64,000 nucleotides of DNA from the NCBI RefSeq assembly GCF_036421915.1, contig NZ_JAZGOM010000014.1, one strand, 5' to 3'. Each line of letters begins with the position of its first letter. The first letter of the stretch is position 1. This document shows, in pieces, positions 24,770-33,347 of the stretch. The position numbers and the translations under genes are program-made. The stretch is from Georgenia_A wangjunii. Its GTDB lineage: Bacteria; Actinomycetota; Actinomycetes; Actinomycetales; Actinomycetaceae. The notes beneath the pieces are model-generated. The model saw nothing but the letters and a program-made list of their open reading frames with translations, had not been told where the DNA came from and did not search any database.

Positions 24770-25246
24770 ATGGCCGGAGCGCTGCGCAAGACGATGGCGT
24801 ACCTCGGGTTGTCCGAGGACGAGCGTGAGCAGCAGTACATCGACGAGTTCGACGGCGCCGAGGCGTACGACGAGCCCGTCCTCGAGCCCGAGCAGCACAC
24901 CGAGCGCACGGCTCAGGTCACCCCGATCAGCCGGGCGAGCGTCGTGCGCGCCGAGCCGGAGCCGGACCTGCGCCGGATCAGCACCGTCCACCCGACGACG
25001 TACAACGAGGCCCGCGTCATCGGCGAGGCGTTCCGCGACGGCACGCCCGTCATCATGAACCTCACCGGCATGAGCGAGACCGAGGCCAAGCGCATGGTCG
25101 ACTTCTCCGCCGGCCTCGTGTTCGGCCTCCACGGCACGATCGAGCGCGTGACGAACCGCGTCTTCCTCCTCTCGCCCGCCACCGTCGAGGTGGCCGGCAG
25201 CGGTGAGGGCGAGGGCGGGCGAGGGCGCCTGTTCAACCAGAGCTGA
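24770..25246 (+). CDS. sepF: Z-ring membrane anchor SepF
   Basis: SepF, 158 residues, tethers FtsZ to the membrane in bacteria that lack FtsA. It has the N-terminal amphipathic membrane-targeting helix (MAGALRKTMAYLGL), an acidic linker and the C-terminal alpha/beta domain that dimerises and binds the FtsZ tail (VHPTTYNEARVIGEAFRDG, MVDFSAGLVFGL). The ATG follows ACGAGGAGC at a suitable distance. It works with the ftsZ gene product two genes upstream. Confidence 0.95.
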   Translation: MAGALRKTMAYLGLSEDEREQQYIDEFDGAEAYDEPVLEPEQHTERTAQVTPISRASVVRAEPEPDLRRISTVHPTTYNEARVIGEAFRDGTPVIMNLTGMSETEAKRMVDFSAGLVFGLHGTIERVTNRVFLLSPATVEVAGSGEGEGGRGRLFNQS

Positions 25247-25247
25247 C

Positions 25248-25544
25248 GTGGGAACGCTCTTCTCCGTCCTCTACCTGCTCCTCCTGCTCTACATGCTCGT
25301 GCTCGTCGCGCGCCTCGTCCTCAGCTGGGTGCAGGTCTTCGCGCGGGACTGGCGGCCCCGTGGGATCGTCCTCGTCCTCGCGGAGGTCGTCTACACCCTG
25401 ACGGACCCGCCGCTGCGTGCGCTGCGCCGGCTCATCCCGCCGCTGCGGCTCGGCGGCATCGCGCTCGACCTCGGGTTCATCATCCTCTTCCTCGCTGTCA
25501 GCCTCGCGATGCAGTTCGTGGCCCAGCTGGCGGTCAGGCTGTGA
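25248..25544 (+). CDS. YggT family membrane protein
   Basis: A 98-residue integral membrane protein with two long hydrophobic segments (~4-27 and ~70-95) and the YggT signature TDPPLRALRRLIPPLRLGGIALD between them. YggT-like proteins sit between sepF and divIVA in most actinobacteria and are linked to division or osmotic stress without a defined mechanism. The GTG start is 1 nt after the sepF stop, so translation is probably coupled. Confidence 0.9.
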   Translation: MGTLFSVLYLLLLLYMLVLVARLVLSWVQVFARDWRPRGIVLVLAEVVYTLTDPPLRALRRLIPPLRLGGIALDLGFIILFLAVSLAMQFVAQLAVRL

Positions 25545-25653
25545 GCCCCGCGCGCGAGCCTCGGCACGTCCGGCGCCCACATTGGGCTACCGTGGTGCGG
25601 TGAGTGGCGGCTTTCCCACGATCATGACCGAACAAGACATCGAGGTGACGACA

Positions 25654-26340
25654 ATGGCGCTGCTCACAGCAGACGACGTCCTCAACAAGAAGTTCCAGCC
25701 CACCAAGTTCCGCGAGGGCTACGACCAGGACGAGGTAGACGACTTCCTGGACGAGGTCGTCAACACGCTGAGCGCGGTGACGGGCGAGAACGAGGAGCTC
25801 AAGGCCAAGCTCGCCGCCGCCGAGCGTCGGATCGCCGAGCTGACGAGCGGCGGCGCCGCCGAGGCCACGACCGCCGAGCCGGAGGCCCAGCCCGAGCCGG
25901 AGCCCCAGGCGGAGGGCGAGCCGGAGCCGGAGCCCGCAGCAGCCTTCGCGCCGCGTCAGGAGACCCCTGCGCCCGCGGCGGCCGACGCACCCGAGGAGCC
26001 CACGCAGCGGGAGTCCGCGACGGGCATGCTCGCCCTCGCGCAGCGCCTGCACGACGAGTACGTGCGCAACGGCCAGGAGGAGGGCGACCGCATCCTCGTC
26101 GAGGCCCGCACGAAGGCGGAGAAGATCGTCCGCGAGGCCGAGGACAAGCACAACCGCACCCTCGCCCAGCTCGAGCAGGAGCGCTCGCTCCTCGAGCGCA
26201 AGATCGACGAGCTCCGGGTCTTCGAGCGCGACTACCGCACTCGCCTCAAGAGCTACCTCGAGTCGCTGCTGAGCGACGTCGAAGGCCGCGGCAACGTCTC
26301 GGGACGCAACGACTCCGAGGCCCCGCAGTTCCGCAAGTGA
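25654..26340 (+). CDS. divIVA: Polar growth protein DivIVA (Wag31)
   Basis: DivIVA, 228 residues, marks curved membrane and the poles and organises wall synthesis. The N-terminal membrane-binding domain is clear (MALLTADDVLNKKF, then REGYDQDEVDDFLDEVV), followed by a coiled coil, an acidic Glu/Pro/Ala insert (~70-125) and a second long coiled coil (~135-210). ATG 25654 with GAGGTGA upstream matches the family start. Upstream in-frame codons exist at 25624 (ATG) and 25600 (GTG); the latter sits 6 nt after a TACCGT -10-like element. Confidence 0.95.
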   Translation: MALLTADDVLNKKFQPTKFREGYDQDEVDDFLDEVVNTLSAVTGENEELKAKLAAAERRIAELTSGGAAEATTAEPEAQPEPEPQAEGEPEPEPAAAFAPRQETPAPAAADAPEEPTQRESATGMLALAQRLHDEYVRNGQEEGDRILVEARTKAEKIVREAEDKHNRTLAQLEQERSLLERKIDELRVFERDYRTRLKSYLESLLSDVEGRGNVSGRNDSEAPQFRK

Positions 26341-26346
26341 GCAGCT

Positions 26347-26386
26347 GACGACGGCGGCGGTCCCCGTGGGGGCCGCCGCCGTCGTC
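26347..26386 (+). terminator. Strong terminator closing the dcw cluster
   Basis: A 14-bp outer stem (GACGACGGCGGCGG pairing with CCGCCGCCGTCGTC) and a CCCC/GGGG inner stem lie 6 nt after the divIVA stop. This is one of the most stable hairpins in the window. Confidence 0.75.
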
Positions 26387-26407
26387 GCGTGCCAGGGAGG
26401 CAGCGCG

Positions 26408-27238
26408 ATGACCACCACCGAAGTTCGCCGCAGACGGGGCCGCACCGGCCTGCTCGTCCTGCTCATCGTGCTCGCCGTCGGCCTCGCCGTCGTCGACCAG
26501 GTGACGAAGTACGTCGCGGAGGCCAACCTCACGCCGGGCGTCGTCATCCCGCTCCTCGGCGACGTGCTCGGCCTCCAGCTCATCTACAACCCCGGGGCCG
26601 CGTTCTCCCTCGCGACGGGGATGACGTGGATCTTCACGGTCGTCGCCGTCGTCGTCGTCGTCGTCGTCCTGCGGGCCGCGCGCAAGCTCGGGTCGCTCGG
26701 CTGGGCGATCGCGCTCGGCATGCTCCTCGGCGGGTGCCTCGGCAACCTGTACGACCGGCTGCTGCGTGACCCCGGCTTCGCCCGCGGGCACGTCGTCGAC
26801 TTCATCAACTACAACGGCTGGTTCGTCGGCAACGTCGCGGACATCGCGATCGTCGCCGCGGCGGTCCTCATCGCCATCCTCGCCATCCGCGGCATCGAGA
26901 TCGACGGCAGCCGCGCCGGCGACGAGCCGGTCGTCGCCGCGGCGCCCGCCGAGGAGCCGGCCGACGACGACACCGCTGACGACGCGGACGTCGACGTCGC
27001 GGCGTGGGTCGCCGGACGGCCCGCGCGCGGGGACGCGCCGGTGGCGGACGGACCGGGGGCTGACGGCCCGGCCGTCCCGGGCGACGCTGCTCCGGAGCGC
27101 GGCGACGCCGCCGTGGCGGGCGGCTCGACGGCGGGCGGCTCGACGGCGGGCGGCTCGACGGCGGCTGACGCCGACGCCTCCCCGCTCGCCGCACCCGAGG
27201 GCGCGAACGGCACGGCACGGTCCCGGCGCGATGTCTGA
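26408..27238 (+). CDS. lspA: Prolipoprotein signal peptidase LspA with long C-terminal tail
   Basis: LspA cleaves the signal peptide of lipidated prolipoproteins in the membrane. Four TM segments are visible, with the family motifs DQVTKY, NPGAAFSL, GGCLGNLYDR and VVDFINY, and NVADIAIV carrying the second catalytic aspartate. The catalytic core ends near residue 160. The remaining ~115 residues form an acidic Ala/Asp/Gly-rich tail with three GGSTA repeats, much longer than the usual LspA (about 160-200 residues). The ATG at 26408 fits the N-terminal basic stretch before TM1. It overlaps the next gene by 8 nt. Confidence 0.92.
   Translation: MTTTEVRRRRGRTGLLVLLIVLAVGLAVVDQVTKYVAEANLTPGVVIPLLGDVLGLQLIYNPGAAFSLATGMTWIFTVVAVVVVVVVLRAARKLGSLGWAIALGMLLGGCLGNLYDRLLRDPGFARGHVVDFINYNGWFVGNVADIAIVAAAVLIAILAIRGIEIDGSRAGDEPVVAAAPAEEPADDDTADDADVDVAAWVAGRPARGDAPVADGPGADGPAVPGDAAPERGDAAVAGGSTAGGSTAGGSTAADADASPLAAPEGANGTARSRRDV
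27116..27160 (+). repeat. 15-bp x 3 perfect tandem repeat in lspA
   Basis: Three identical copies of GCGGGCGGCTCGACG encode three GGSTA-type pentapeptides in the LspA tail. Perfect identity suggests recent expansion by slippage. Confidence 0.9.
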
Positions 27239-28160
27239 GACCCGCTCGCTCCCCGTCCCCGACGGCCTCGCGGGCGAGCGCGTCGACGCCGCCCTCGCCC
27301 GGCTCCTCGGTTTCTCCCGGACGCGCGCCGCCGAGCTCGCGGCTGCGGGCCACGTCGTGCTCGACGGCGTCGTCCTCGGCAAGTCGGACCGGCTCGTCGC
27401 CGGCGGCTGGCTCGAGGTGACCATGCCCGACGCCCCCGCGCCCGTCGCTCCGCAGGCCGTCGACGGCATGACGATCGTCCTCGAGGACGACGACCTCGTC
27501 GTCGTCGACAAGCCGGTCGGCGTCGCGGCCCACCCGAGCCCGGGCTGGACCGGGCCCACCGTCGTCGGCGGGCTCCTCGCCGCCGGGTACCGCATCGCCA
27601 CGTCCGGCGCCGCCGAGCGCCAGGGGATCGTCCACCGGCTCGACGTCGGCACGTCCGGGCTCATGGTCGTGGCGAAGTCCGAGCACGCCTACTCCGTCCT
27701 CAAGCGGGCGTTCAAGGAGCGGACGGTCTCGAAGGTCTACCACGCGCTCGTCCACGGGCACATGGACCCCTCGACCGGCACGATCGACGCCCCCGTCGGG
27801 CGCGACCCGCGCCACGACTACCGCTTCGCCGTCACCGCCGACGGCAAGCCGTCGATCACCCACTACGCCACGCTCGAGGCGATGCAGGGCGCGTCGCTCC
27901 TCGAGATCCACCTCGAGACGGGCCGCACCCACCAGATCCGCGTCCACACCTCCGCGGTGCGCCACCCGTGCGTCGGCGACGTCACCTACGGCGCGGACCC
28001 GTCTCTGGCGGCCCGCCTCGGGCTCGGGCGGCAGTGGCTCCACGCCGTCCGGCTCGGCTTCGCCCACCCCGCCACCGGGTCGCCGGTCGAGGTGAGCAGC
28101 GACTACCCGGCCGACCTGGCCGGTGCACTGGAGCGGATGCGCGCGGGAGGAACGCGATGA
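27231..28160 (+). CDS. rluD: RluA/RluD family 23S rRNA pseudouridine synthase
   Basis: A 309-residue pseudouridine synthase with an N-terminal S4 RNA-binding domain (RVDAALARLLGFSRTRAAELAAAG) and the RluA-type catalytic core. The catalytic aspartate lies in HRLDVGTSGLMVVAKS; VVDKPVGVAAHPS and TGRTHQIRVH are further signatures. The arrangement is that of RluD, which modifies helix 69 of 23S rRNA, but RluC cannot be excluded from sequence alone. It starts 8 nt inside lspA, an order common in Gram-positives. Confidence 0.88.
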   Translation: MSETRSLPVPDGLAGERVDAALARLLGFSRTRAAELAAAGHVVLDGVVLGKSDRLVAGGWLEVTMPDAPAPVAPQAVDGMTIVLEDDDLVVVDKPVGVAAHPSPGWTGPTVVGGLLAAGYRIATSGAAERQGIVHRLDVGTSGLMVVAKSEHAYSVLKRAFKERTVSKVYHALVHGHMDPSTGTIDAPVGRDPRHDYRFAVTADGKPSITHYATLEAMQGASLLEIHLETGRTHQIRVHTSAVRHPCVGDVTYGADPSLAARLGLGRQWLHAVRLGFAHPATGSPVEVSSDYPADLAGALERMRAGGTR

Positions 28161-28669
28161 ACGACGCCGTCGTGGTCGAGCGGGTGACGTCCCGCGCCGA
28201 GCTCGAGGAGGCCTGGGAGGTCCGGTTCGAGGTCTTCGTCCGCGAGCAGGGGGTGCCCCTCGAGGAGGAGGTCGACGACGCCGACACGGCGCCGACCACC
28301 ACCCACGTCCTCGCGCGCTCCGGCGACGCCGTCGTCGGGACCGGGCGCCTCCTCAGCGACCCGGACCACGCCGGCGAGGTCCACCTCGGACGCCTCGCGG
28401 TGCACGCGGCCGCCCGCGGGAGCGGCGTGGGCGCCCGCCTCGTCACCGCGCTCGAGGCGATCGCCCTCGCCGACCACGGCGTCGCCGCCGGGGCGCCGGA
28501 CGGCGGCGCCGACGGCGGCGCCAGGGACCTCACGGTGCGCGTCGTCCTGGCCGCGCAGGAGTCCGTCATGGGCTTCTACGCACGCCTCGGCTACACCGTC
28601 GTCACCGGCGAGCGCTTCCTGGACGCTGGCATCTGGCACCAGGACATGGCCCGCCTCGTGCGGGCGTGA
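28157..28669 (+). CDS. GNAT family N-acetyltransferase
   Basis: The 170-residue protein has the GNAT fold: an N-terminal VRFEVFVREQGVPLEEEVDDAD segment (ElaA-like, shortened here), the acetyl-CoA pyrophosphate loop LAVHAAARGSGVGARLV, and a C-terminal YARLGYTVV strand-helix. The substrate is unknown. It contains a short Gly/Ala/Asp insert (~115-125) before the last strands. The ATG overlaps the pseudouridine synthase stop (ATGA), so the lspA-rluD-GNAT genes form one unit ahead of dnaE. Confidence 0.88.
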   Translation: MNDAVVVERVTSRAELEEAWEVRFEVFVREQGVPLEEEVDDADTAPTTTHVLARSGDAVVGTGRLLSDPDHAGEVHLGRLAVHAAARGSGVGARLVTALEAIALADHGVAAGAPDGGADGGARDLTVRVVLAAQESVMGFYARLGYTVVTGERFLDAGIWHQDMARLVRA

Positions 28670-28731
28670 GGCACCGGCCGGGCGTGCGGCGCGCCACGCC
28701 CAGGCAGCCTCGAGGACGTCTCCGGGCGACC

Positions 28732-28737
28732 TAGACT
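28732..28737 (+). promoter_or_regulatory. dnaE -10 (TAGACT), leaderless-type
   Basis: TAGACT ends 7 nt before the dnaE ATG, with no ribosome-binding site between. The predicted transcription start coincides with the A of the ATG. Confidence 0.55.
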
Positions 28738-28744
28738 GGAGCGC

Positions 28745-31700
28745 ATGACTGCTGGACGACCCGACGACTTCGTCCACCTCCACGTGCACACCGAGTACTC
28801 GATGCTCGACGGCGCCGCCCGCCTGGACGACCTCTTCACCGAGGCGACGCGGATCGGCCAGAAAGCCGTGGCGATGACGGACCACGGGTACCTCTTCGGG
28901 GCCTACGACTTCTGGTCCGCGGCGAAGCGCCACGGCATCAAGCCGATCATCGGGATCGAGGCCTACCTCACGCCCGGCACGTCGCGCTTCGACAAGACGC
29001 GCGTGCGCTGGGGCGACGAGTCCCAGGCCTCCGACGACGTCTCGGCGCGCGGGGCGTACACCCACATGACGATGCTCGCCCGCACGACCGAGGGGATGAA
29101 CAACCTCTTCCGGCTCGGGTCGCAGGCCTCCCTCGACGGCCAGATGGGCAAGTGGCCCCGCATGGACCGCGAGCTGCTCAACACCTACGGCGCCGGCCTC
29201 ATCGCGACGACGGGCTGCCCCTCCGGGGAGGTCCAGACCCGGATCCGGCTCGGGCAGTATGACGAGGCGGTGCGCGCGGCGGGCGAGTTCCAGGACATCT
29301 TCGGCGCGGAGAACTTCTACGTCGAGCTCATGGACCACGGCCTCGACATCGAGCGGCGGGTCATCAAGGACCTGCTGCGCCTGTCCAAGGACATCGGCGC
29401 GCCGCTGCTCGCGACGAACGACTCGCACTACACGCGTCCCGAGGACGCGAAGATGCACGAGGCGATGCTCTGCCTCCAGTCGGGCTCGACGCTCGCCGAC
29501 CCGGACCGGTTCCGGTTCAACGGCGACACGTACTACCTGCGCCCGGGCGCGGAGATGCGCGACCTGTGGCGCGAGCTGCCCGAGGCGTGCGACAACACCC
29601 TCGTCGTCGCCGACCAGTGCGACGTCACTTTCCGCACGACCGCCGAGGGCGCGAACTACATGCCGCGCTTCGAGGTCCCGGCGGGCGAGGACGAGCACTC
29701 GTGGTTCGTCAAGGAGGTCGAGAAGGGGCTCGCCTACCGGTACCCGGCCGGCGTGCCCGACCACGTGCGCAAGCAGGCGGAGTACGAGGTCGGCGTCATC
29801 ACCCAGATGGGCTTCCCGGCGTACTTCCTCGTGGTCGCCGACTTCATCAACTGGGCGAAGGACAACGGGATCCGGGTGGGGCCCGGCCGTGGGTCCGGCG
29901 CCGGCTCGATGGTGGCGTACGCGCTGCGCATCACCGACCTCGACCCGCTCGTCCACGGCCTCATCTTCGAGCGGTTCCTCAACCCCGACCGCGTCTCGAT
30001 GCCCGACTTCGACGTCGACTTCGACGAGCGCCGGCGCGGCGAGGTCATCCGTTACGTCACCGAGAAGTACGGCGACGACCGCGTCGCCCAGGTCGTCACG
30101 TACGGCACGATCAAGGCGAAGCAGGCCCTCAAGGACTCCGCCCGCGTGCTCGGCTTCCCGTTCCAGATGGGGGAGAAGCTGACGAAGGCGATGCCGCCGT
30201 CGGTCATGGGCAAGGACATCACCCTCACCGGCATCTTCGACCCGCGGGACAAGCGCTACGCCGAGGCGGAGGAGTTCCGCCAGCTCCACGCGACAGACCC
30301 GGACGCGCAGGCGGTCGTCGAGACGGCGCAGGGCCTCGAGGGGATCAAGCGGCAGTGGGGCGTGCACGCGTGCGCCGTCATCATGTCCTCCGTCCCGCTC
30401 CAGGACGTCATCCCCGTCATGCGCCGTCCCCAGGACGGCGCGATCATCACGCAGTTCGACTACCCGACGTGCGAGAGCCTCGGGCTGCTCAAGATGGACT
30501 TCCTCGGGCTGCGCAACCTCACCGTCCTCGACGACGCCCTCGTCAACATCGTCGTCAACGGCAAGGAGCCGGTCGACCTCGAGCGGCTCACGCTCGACGA
30601 CCCGGCGACGTACGAGCTTCTCGGCCGCGGGGACACCCTCGGCGTGTTCCAGCTCGACGGCTCCGGCATGCGCACCCTCCTGCGGCTCATGCGCCCCGAC
30701 AACTTCGAGGACATCTCCGCCGTCGGCGCGCTCTACCGGCCGGGCCCCATGGGCGCGAACTCCCACACGAACTACGCGCTGCGCAAGAACGGCCAGCAGC
30801 CGATCGACCCGATCCACCCCGAGCTCGCCGAGCCCCTCGCGGAGATCCTCGGGACCACGCACGGCCTCATCGTGTACCAGGAGCAGGTCATGGCGATCGC
30901 GCAGAAGGTCGCCGGGTACAGCCTCGGCCAGGCCGACCTGCTGCGTCGTGCCATGGGCAAGAAGAAGAAGTCCGAGCTGGACAAGCAGTTCGCCAGCTTC
31001 GAGGCCGGCATGCTCGAGCGCGGGTACTCGCCCGCCGCCGTCAAGACGCTGTGGGACATCCTCCTGCCGTTCTCGGACTACGCGTTCAACAAGGCGCACT
31101 CCGCGGCGTACGGGATGGTCTCGTACTGGACCGCCTTCCTCAAGGCCAACTACCCGACCGAGTACATGGCGGCCCTGCTCACGTCGACGCAGGACAACAA
31201 GGACCGCCTGGGGCTCTACCTCGGCGAGGCGCGGCACATGGGCATCACGGTCCTGCCGCCCGACGTCAACACCTCGGCGGCGAGCTTCACGCCCGTCGGC
31301 ACGCAGATCCGGTTCGGCCTCGCGGCGATCCGCAACGTCGGCGGGCACGTCGTCGACGCGATCATCGCGACGCGGACGGAGAAGGGGGCGTTCACCTCCT
31401 TCCAGGACTTCCTCGACAAGGTGCCGGCCGTCGTGTGCAACAAGCGCACGGTCGAGTCGCTCATCAAGGCCGGCGCGTTCGACACGCTTGGCCACTCGCG
31501 CCGGGCGCTCGTCGCCAGTCACGAGCGGGCGATCGACTCGGTCATCGGCGTCAAGCGCAAGGAGGCCGAGGGGCAGTTCGACCTCTTCGCCTCGGTCTTC
31601 GGTGACGACGACGGCGCGGGCAGCGGGTTCACCGAGGAGATCCCCGACCTGCCCGAGTGGGACAAGCGCGAGAAGCTGGCGTTCGAGCGGCAGATGCTCG

Positions 31701-32296
31701 GCCTCTACGTCTCCGACCACCCGCTCTTCGGACTCGAGCACGTGCTCCAGCGGGCCGCGGACACCTCCGTCGCCTCGCTGCTCACCGACGAGGGGCGCCC
31801 CGACGGCACGATGGTGACGATCGCCGGGCTCATCACCTCGCTGCAGCGCAAGATGACGAAGAACGGCAACCCGTGGGCGATCGCGACGGTCGAGGACCTC
31901 GAGGGATCGATCGAGGTGCTCTTCTTCCCGCAGACCTACGCGACGGTCTCGACCGTGCTCGCCGAGGACACGATCATCACGGTCAAGGGCCGGCTCAACC
32001 GGCGCGACGACATCCCGACGATCAACGCCTCCGAGATCACCCTGCCGGACATCACGTCCTCGACGGACGGGCCGATCCAGGTCACCCTCGCGGCGAACCG
32101 CTGCACCACGCCCATCGTCGAGCGGCTCAAGGGGATCCTCACCGACCACCCGGGCGGGTCCGAGGTGCGCCTGCGCCTGACGAGCCCGGGGCGCGCGACG
32201 GTCATGCGGCTCGAGGACAGCTTCCGGGTGGAGCCGTCGTCGGCGCTATTCGGGGACCTCAAGGCGCTGCTCGGCCCGAGCTGCCTCACGACCTGA
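28745..32296 (+). CDS. dnaE: DNA polymerase III alpha subunit (replicative)
   Basis: The 1183-residue replicative polymerase (DnaE1 class). The N-terminal PHP domain has HLHVHTEYSMLDG (~11-23). The palm carries PDFDVDFDE (~420-428) with catalytic aspartates, and GPGRGSGAGSMVAYAL precedes it. Further on are helix-hairpin-helix elements, KKKKSELDKQF, an OB domain (~1010-1100, MVTIAGLITSLQRKMTK) and a C-terminal region for clamp or tau binding. The PHP motif appears largely intact, compatible with a proofreading PHP exonuclease as shown for mycobacterial DnaE1. It is transcribed alone. Confidence 0.97.
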   Translation: MTAGRPDDFVHLHVHTEYSMLDGAARLDDLFTEATRIGQKAVAMTDHGYLFGAYDFWSAAKRHGIKPIIGIEAYLTPGTSRFDKTRVRWGDESQASDDVSARGAYTHMTMLARTTEGMNNLFRLGSQASLDGQMGKWPRMDRELLNTYGAGLIATTGCPSGEVQTRIRLGQYDEAVRAAGEFQDIFGAENFYVELMDHGLDIERRVIKDLLRLSKDIGAPLLATNDSHYTRPEDAKMHEAMLCLQSGSTLADPDRFRFNGDTYYLRPGAEMRDLWRELPEACDNTLVVADQCDVTFRTTAEGANYMPRFEVPAGEDEHSWFVKEVEKGLAYRYPAGVPDHVRKQAEYEVGVITQMGFPAYFLVVADFINWAKDNGIRVGPGRGSGAGSMVAYALRITDLDPLVHGLIFERFLNPDRVSMPDFDVDFDERRRGEVIRYVTEKYGDDRVAQVVTYGTIKAKQALKDSARVLGFPFQMGEKLTKAMPPSVMGKDITLTGIFDPRDKRYAEAEEFRQLHATDPDAQAVVETAQGLEGIKRQWGVHACAVIMSSVPLQDVIPVMRRPQDGAIITQFDYPTCESLGLLKMDFLGLRNLTVLDDALVNIVVNGKEPVDLERLTLDDPATYELLGRGDTLGVFQLDGSGMRTLLRLMRPDNFEDISAVGALYRPGPMGANSHTNYALRKNGQQPIDPIHPELAEPLAEILGTTHGLIVYQEQVMAIAQKVAGYSLGQADLLRRAMGKKKKSELDKQFASFEAGMLERGYSPAAVKTLWDILLPFSDYAFNKAHSAAYGMVSYWTAFLKANYPTEYMAALLTSTQDNKDRLGLYLGEARHMGITVLPPDVNTSAASFTPVGTQIRFGLAAIRNVGGHVVDAIIATRTEKGAFTSFQDFLDKVPAVVCNKRTVESLIKAGAFDTLGHSRRALVASHERAIDSVIGVKRKEAEGQFDLFASVFGDDDGAGSGFTEEIPDLPEWDKREKLAFERQMLGLYVSDHPLFGLEHVLQRAADTSVASLLTDEGRPDGTMVTIAGLITSLQRKMTKNGNPWAIATVEDLEGSIEVLFFPQTYATVSTVLAEDTIITVKGRLNRRDDIPTINASEITLPDITSSTDGPIQVTLAANRCTTPIVERLKGILTDHPGGSEVRLRLTSPGRATVMRLEDSFRVEPSSALFGDLKALLGPSCLTT

Positions 32297-32315
32297 GGCG
32301 GCCCGGCGCGCCTCA
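32294..32315. terminator. Bidirectional hairpin between dnaE and bioY
   Basis: TGAGGCG (32294-32300) and CGCCTCA (32309-32315) form a 7-bp stem with an 8-nt loop. The two arms include the stop codons of the two convergent genes. Confidence 0.45.
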
Positions 32316-32897
32316 GGGGCGGCGGTCGCCCGTGCCCAGGAGCCGCCACGTCGTGGGGAGCAGGGCGGCGGCCAGCGCAGCCTTGATGGCGTCGCCGACG
32401 AGGAACGGGACGACGCCGAGCGCGAGCGCCTCGCCGAGCCCGACGTCGAGGAAGGCCATGAGCCACGGGACGCCACCGGCGTAGACGGCGAGGGCGCCGA
32501 GCGCGGTGGCGGTCCACGCGCCGAGGGGGCGCCGGTCCGCGCCGCGCCGGGCGAGCGCCCCGACGAGGGCGGCGGCGAGGACGTAGCCGAGGACGTAGCC
32601 GAACGAGGCCATGTGCCAGCCCGAGGCCGCCCCGGCGAACCACGGCACGCCCGCGATGCCGGCGAGGGCGAAGAGCCCCATGCTCGCCGCGCCACGGACG
32701 GGCCCGAGGGTCGCGCCCACGAGCAGGACGGCGAAGGTGCCGAGCGAGAGGGGCACCGGGGTGAACGGCAGCGGCACCGCGACCTGCCCGAGGACGCCGG
32801 TGAGGACGGCGCCGCCGGTGACGAGGGCGACGTCGCGGACGCGGCTCGCGGGGATGAGGTCGGCGAGGACGGCGGGACCGGCAGTGGTGATCGTCAT
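32313..32897 (-). CDS. bioY: Biotin ECF transporter S component (BioY)
   Basis: A 194-residue membrane protein with about six TM helices and the BioY hallmarks: the early VALVTGGAVLTGVLGQ helix, VPLPFTPVPLSLGTFAVLL with the substrate-site prolines, GASMGLFAL-like and GWHMASFGYVLGY segments, and the C-terminal PFLVGDAIKAALAA helix. It captures biotin and energises uptake through shared ECF ATPases (EcfA/EcfT), not encoded nearby, or works alone at low efficiency. The gene is convergent with dnaE and stands alone. Confidence 0.93.
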   Translation of the reverse strand: MTITTAGPAVLADLIPASRVRDVALVTGGAVLTGVLGQVAVPLPFTPVPLSLGTFAVLLVGATLGPVRGAASMGLFALAGIAGVPWFAGAASGWHMASFGYVLGYVLAAALVGALARRGADRRPLGAWTATALGALAVYAGGVPWLMAFLDVGLGEALALGVVPFLVGDAIKAALAAALLPTTWRLLGTGDRRP

Positions 32898-33025
32898 GCG
32901 TTCACGGTAGCGACGGCGGGGGCGCCGCCGGGTGCGGGCACGCACAAGAACGCCGAGGCGGCGCTGTGCGATCCCGGCATGACGGGGGACGTCATCCGGT
33001 GGGTTCCTGACCCGGGGCCGTGCCG

Positions 33026-33259
33026 TCAGCCGACGCGGGCGCCGATCGCGCCGGTGGGCTGGTCGACCTCGACGAGCATCCCCGCGGAGAGCTGACGGCC
33101 GCGGCGGGTCTCGACCTCGCCGTCGACGCGGACCTCGCCCTCGGCGATGAGGTCGCGGGCGTCCGCCCCGGAGTCGACGAGGTTCGCGAGCTTGAGGAAC
33201 TGGCCCAGGCGGATGGTCCCGTCGGTGACGGGGACGGTGGGGACGTCGTCGGCGCTCAT
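33026..33259 (-). CDS. Small S4-domain RNA-binding protein
   Basis: The 77-residue protein is nearly all S4 fold: IRLGQFLKLANLVDSGADARDLI followed by EGEVRVDGEVETRRGRQL (given here in parts). It resembles the YbcJ/RlbA-like stand-alone S4 proteins that bind structured RNA or ribosomal particles; the precise target is unknown. The gene is on the minus strand, divergent from hisD, with an 88-bp intergenic region between. Confidence 0.85.
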   Translation of the reverse strand: MSADDVPTVPVTDGTIRLGQFLKLANLVDSGADARDLIAEGEVRVDGEVETRRGRQLSAGMLVEVDQPTGAIGARVG

Positions 33260-33334
33260 GGGTCGATCCTGCCAGGTGACGGACGCGGCGGGGCGGCGAC
33301 CTGGACGCGGCGACGGCCGGGCGCTCGACGGACC

Positions 33335-33340
33335 TACCAT
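33335..33340 (+). promoter_or_regulatory. hisD -10 (TACCAT), leaderless-type
   Basis: TACCAT ends 7 nt before the hisD ATG and no ribosome-binding site is visible, matching the leaderless pattern. Confidence 0.5.
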
Positions 33341-33347
33341 CGGGGAC

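Noticed and set aside
28103..32149. 1348-codon minus-strand open frame opposite dnaE
   Set aside because: It mirrors dnaE in the antisense frame, has no start signals and shows repetitive Val/Arg/Glu/Asp composition typical of high-GC antisense frames.
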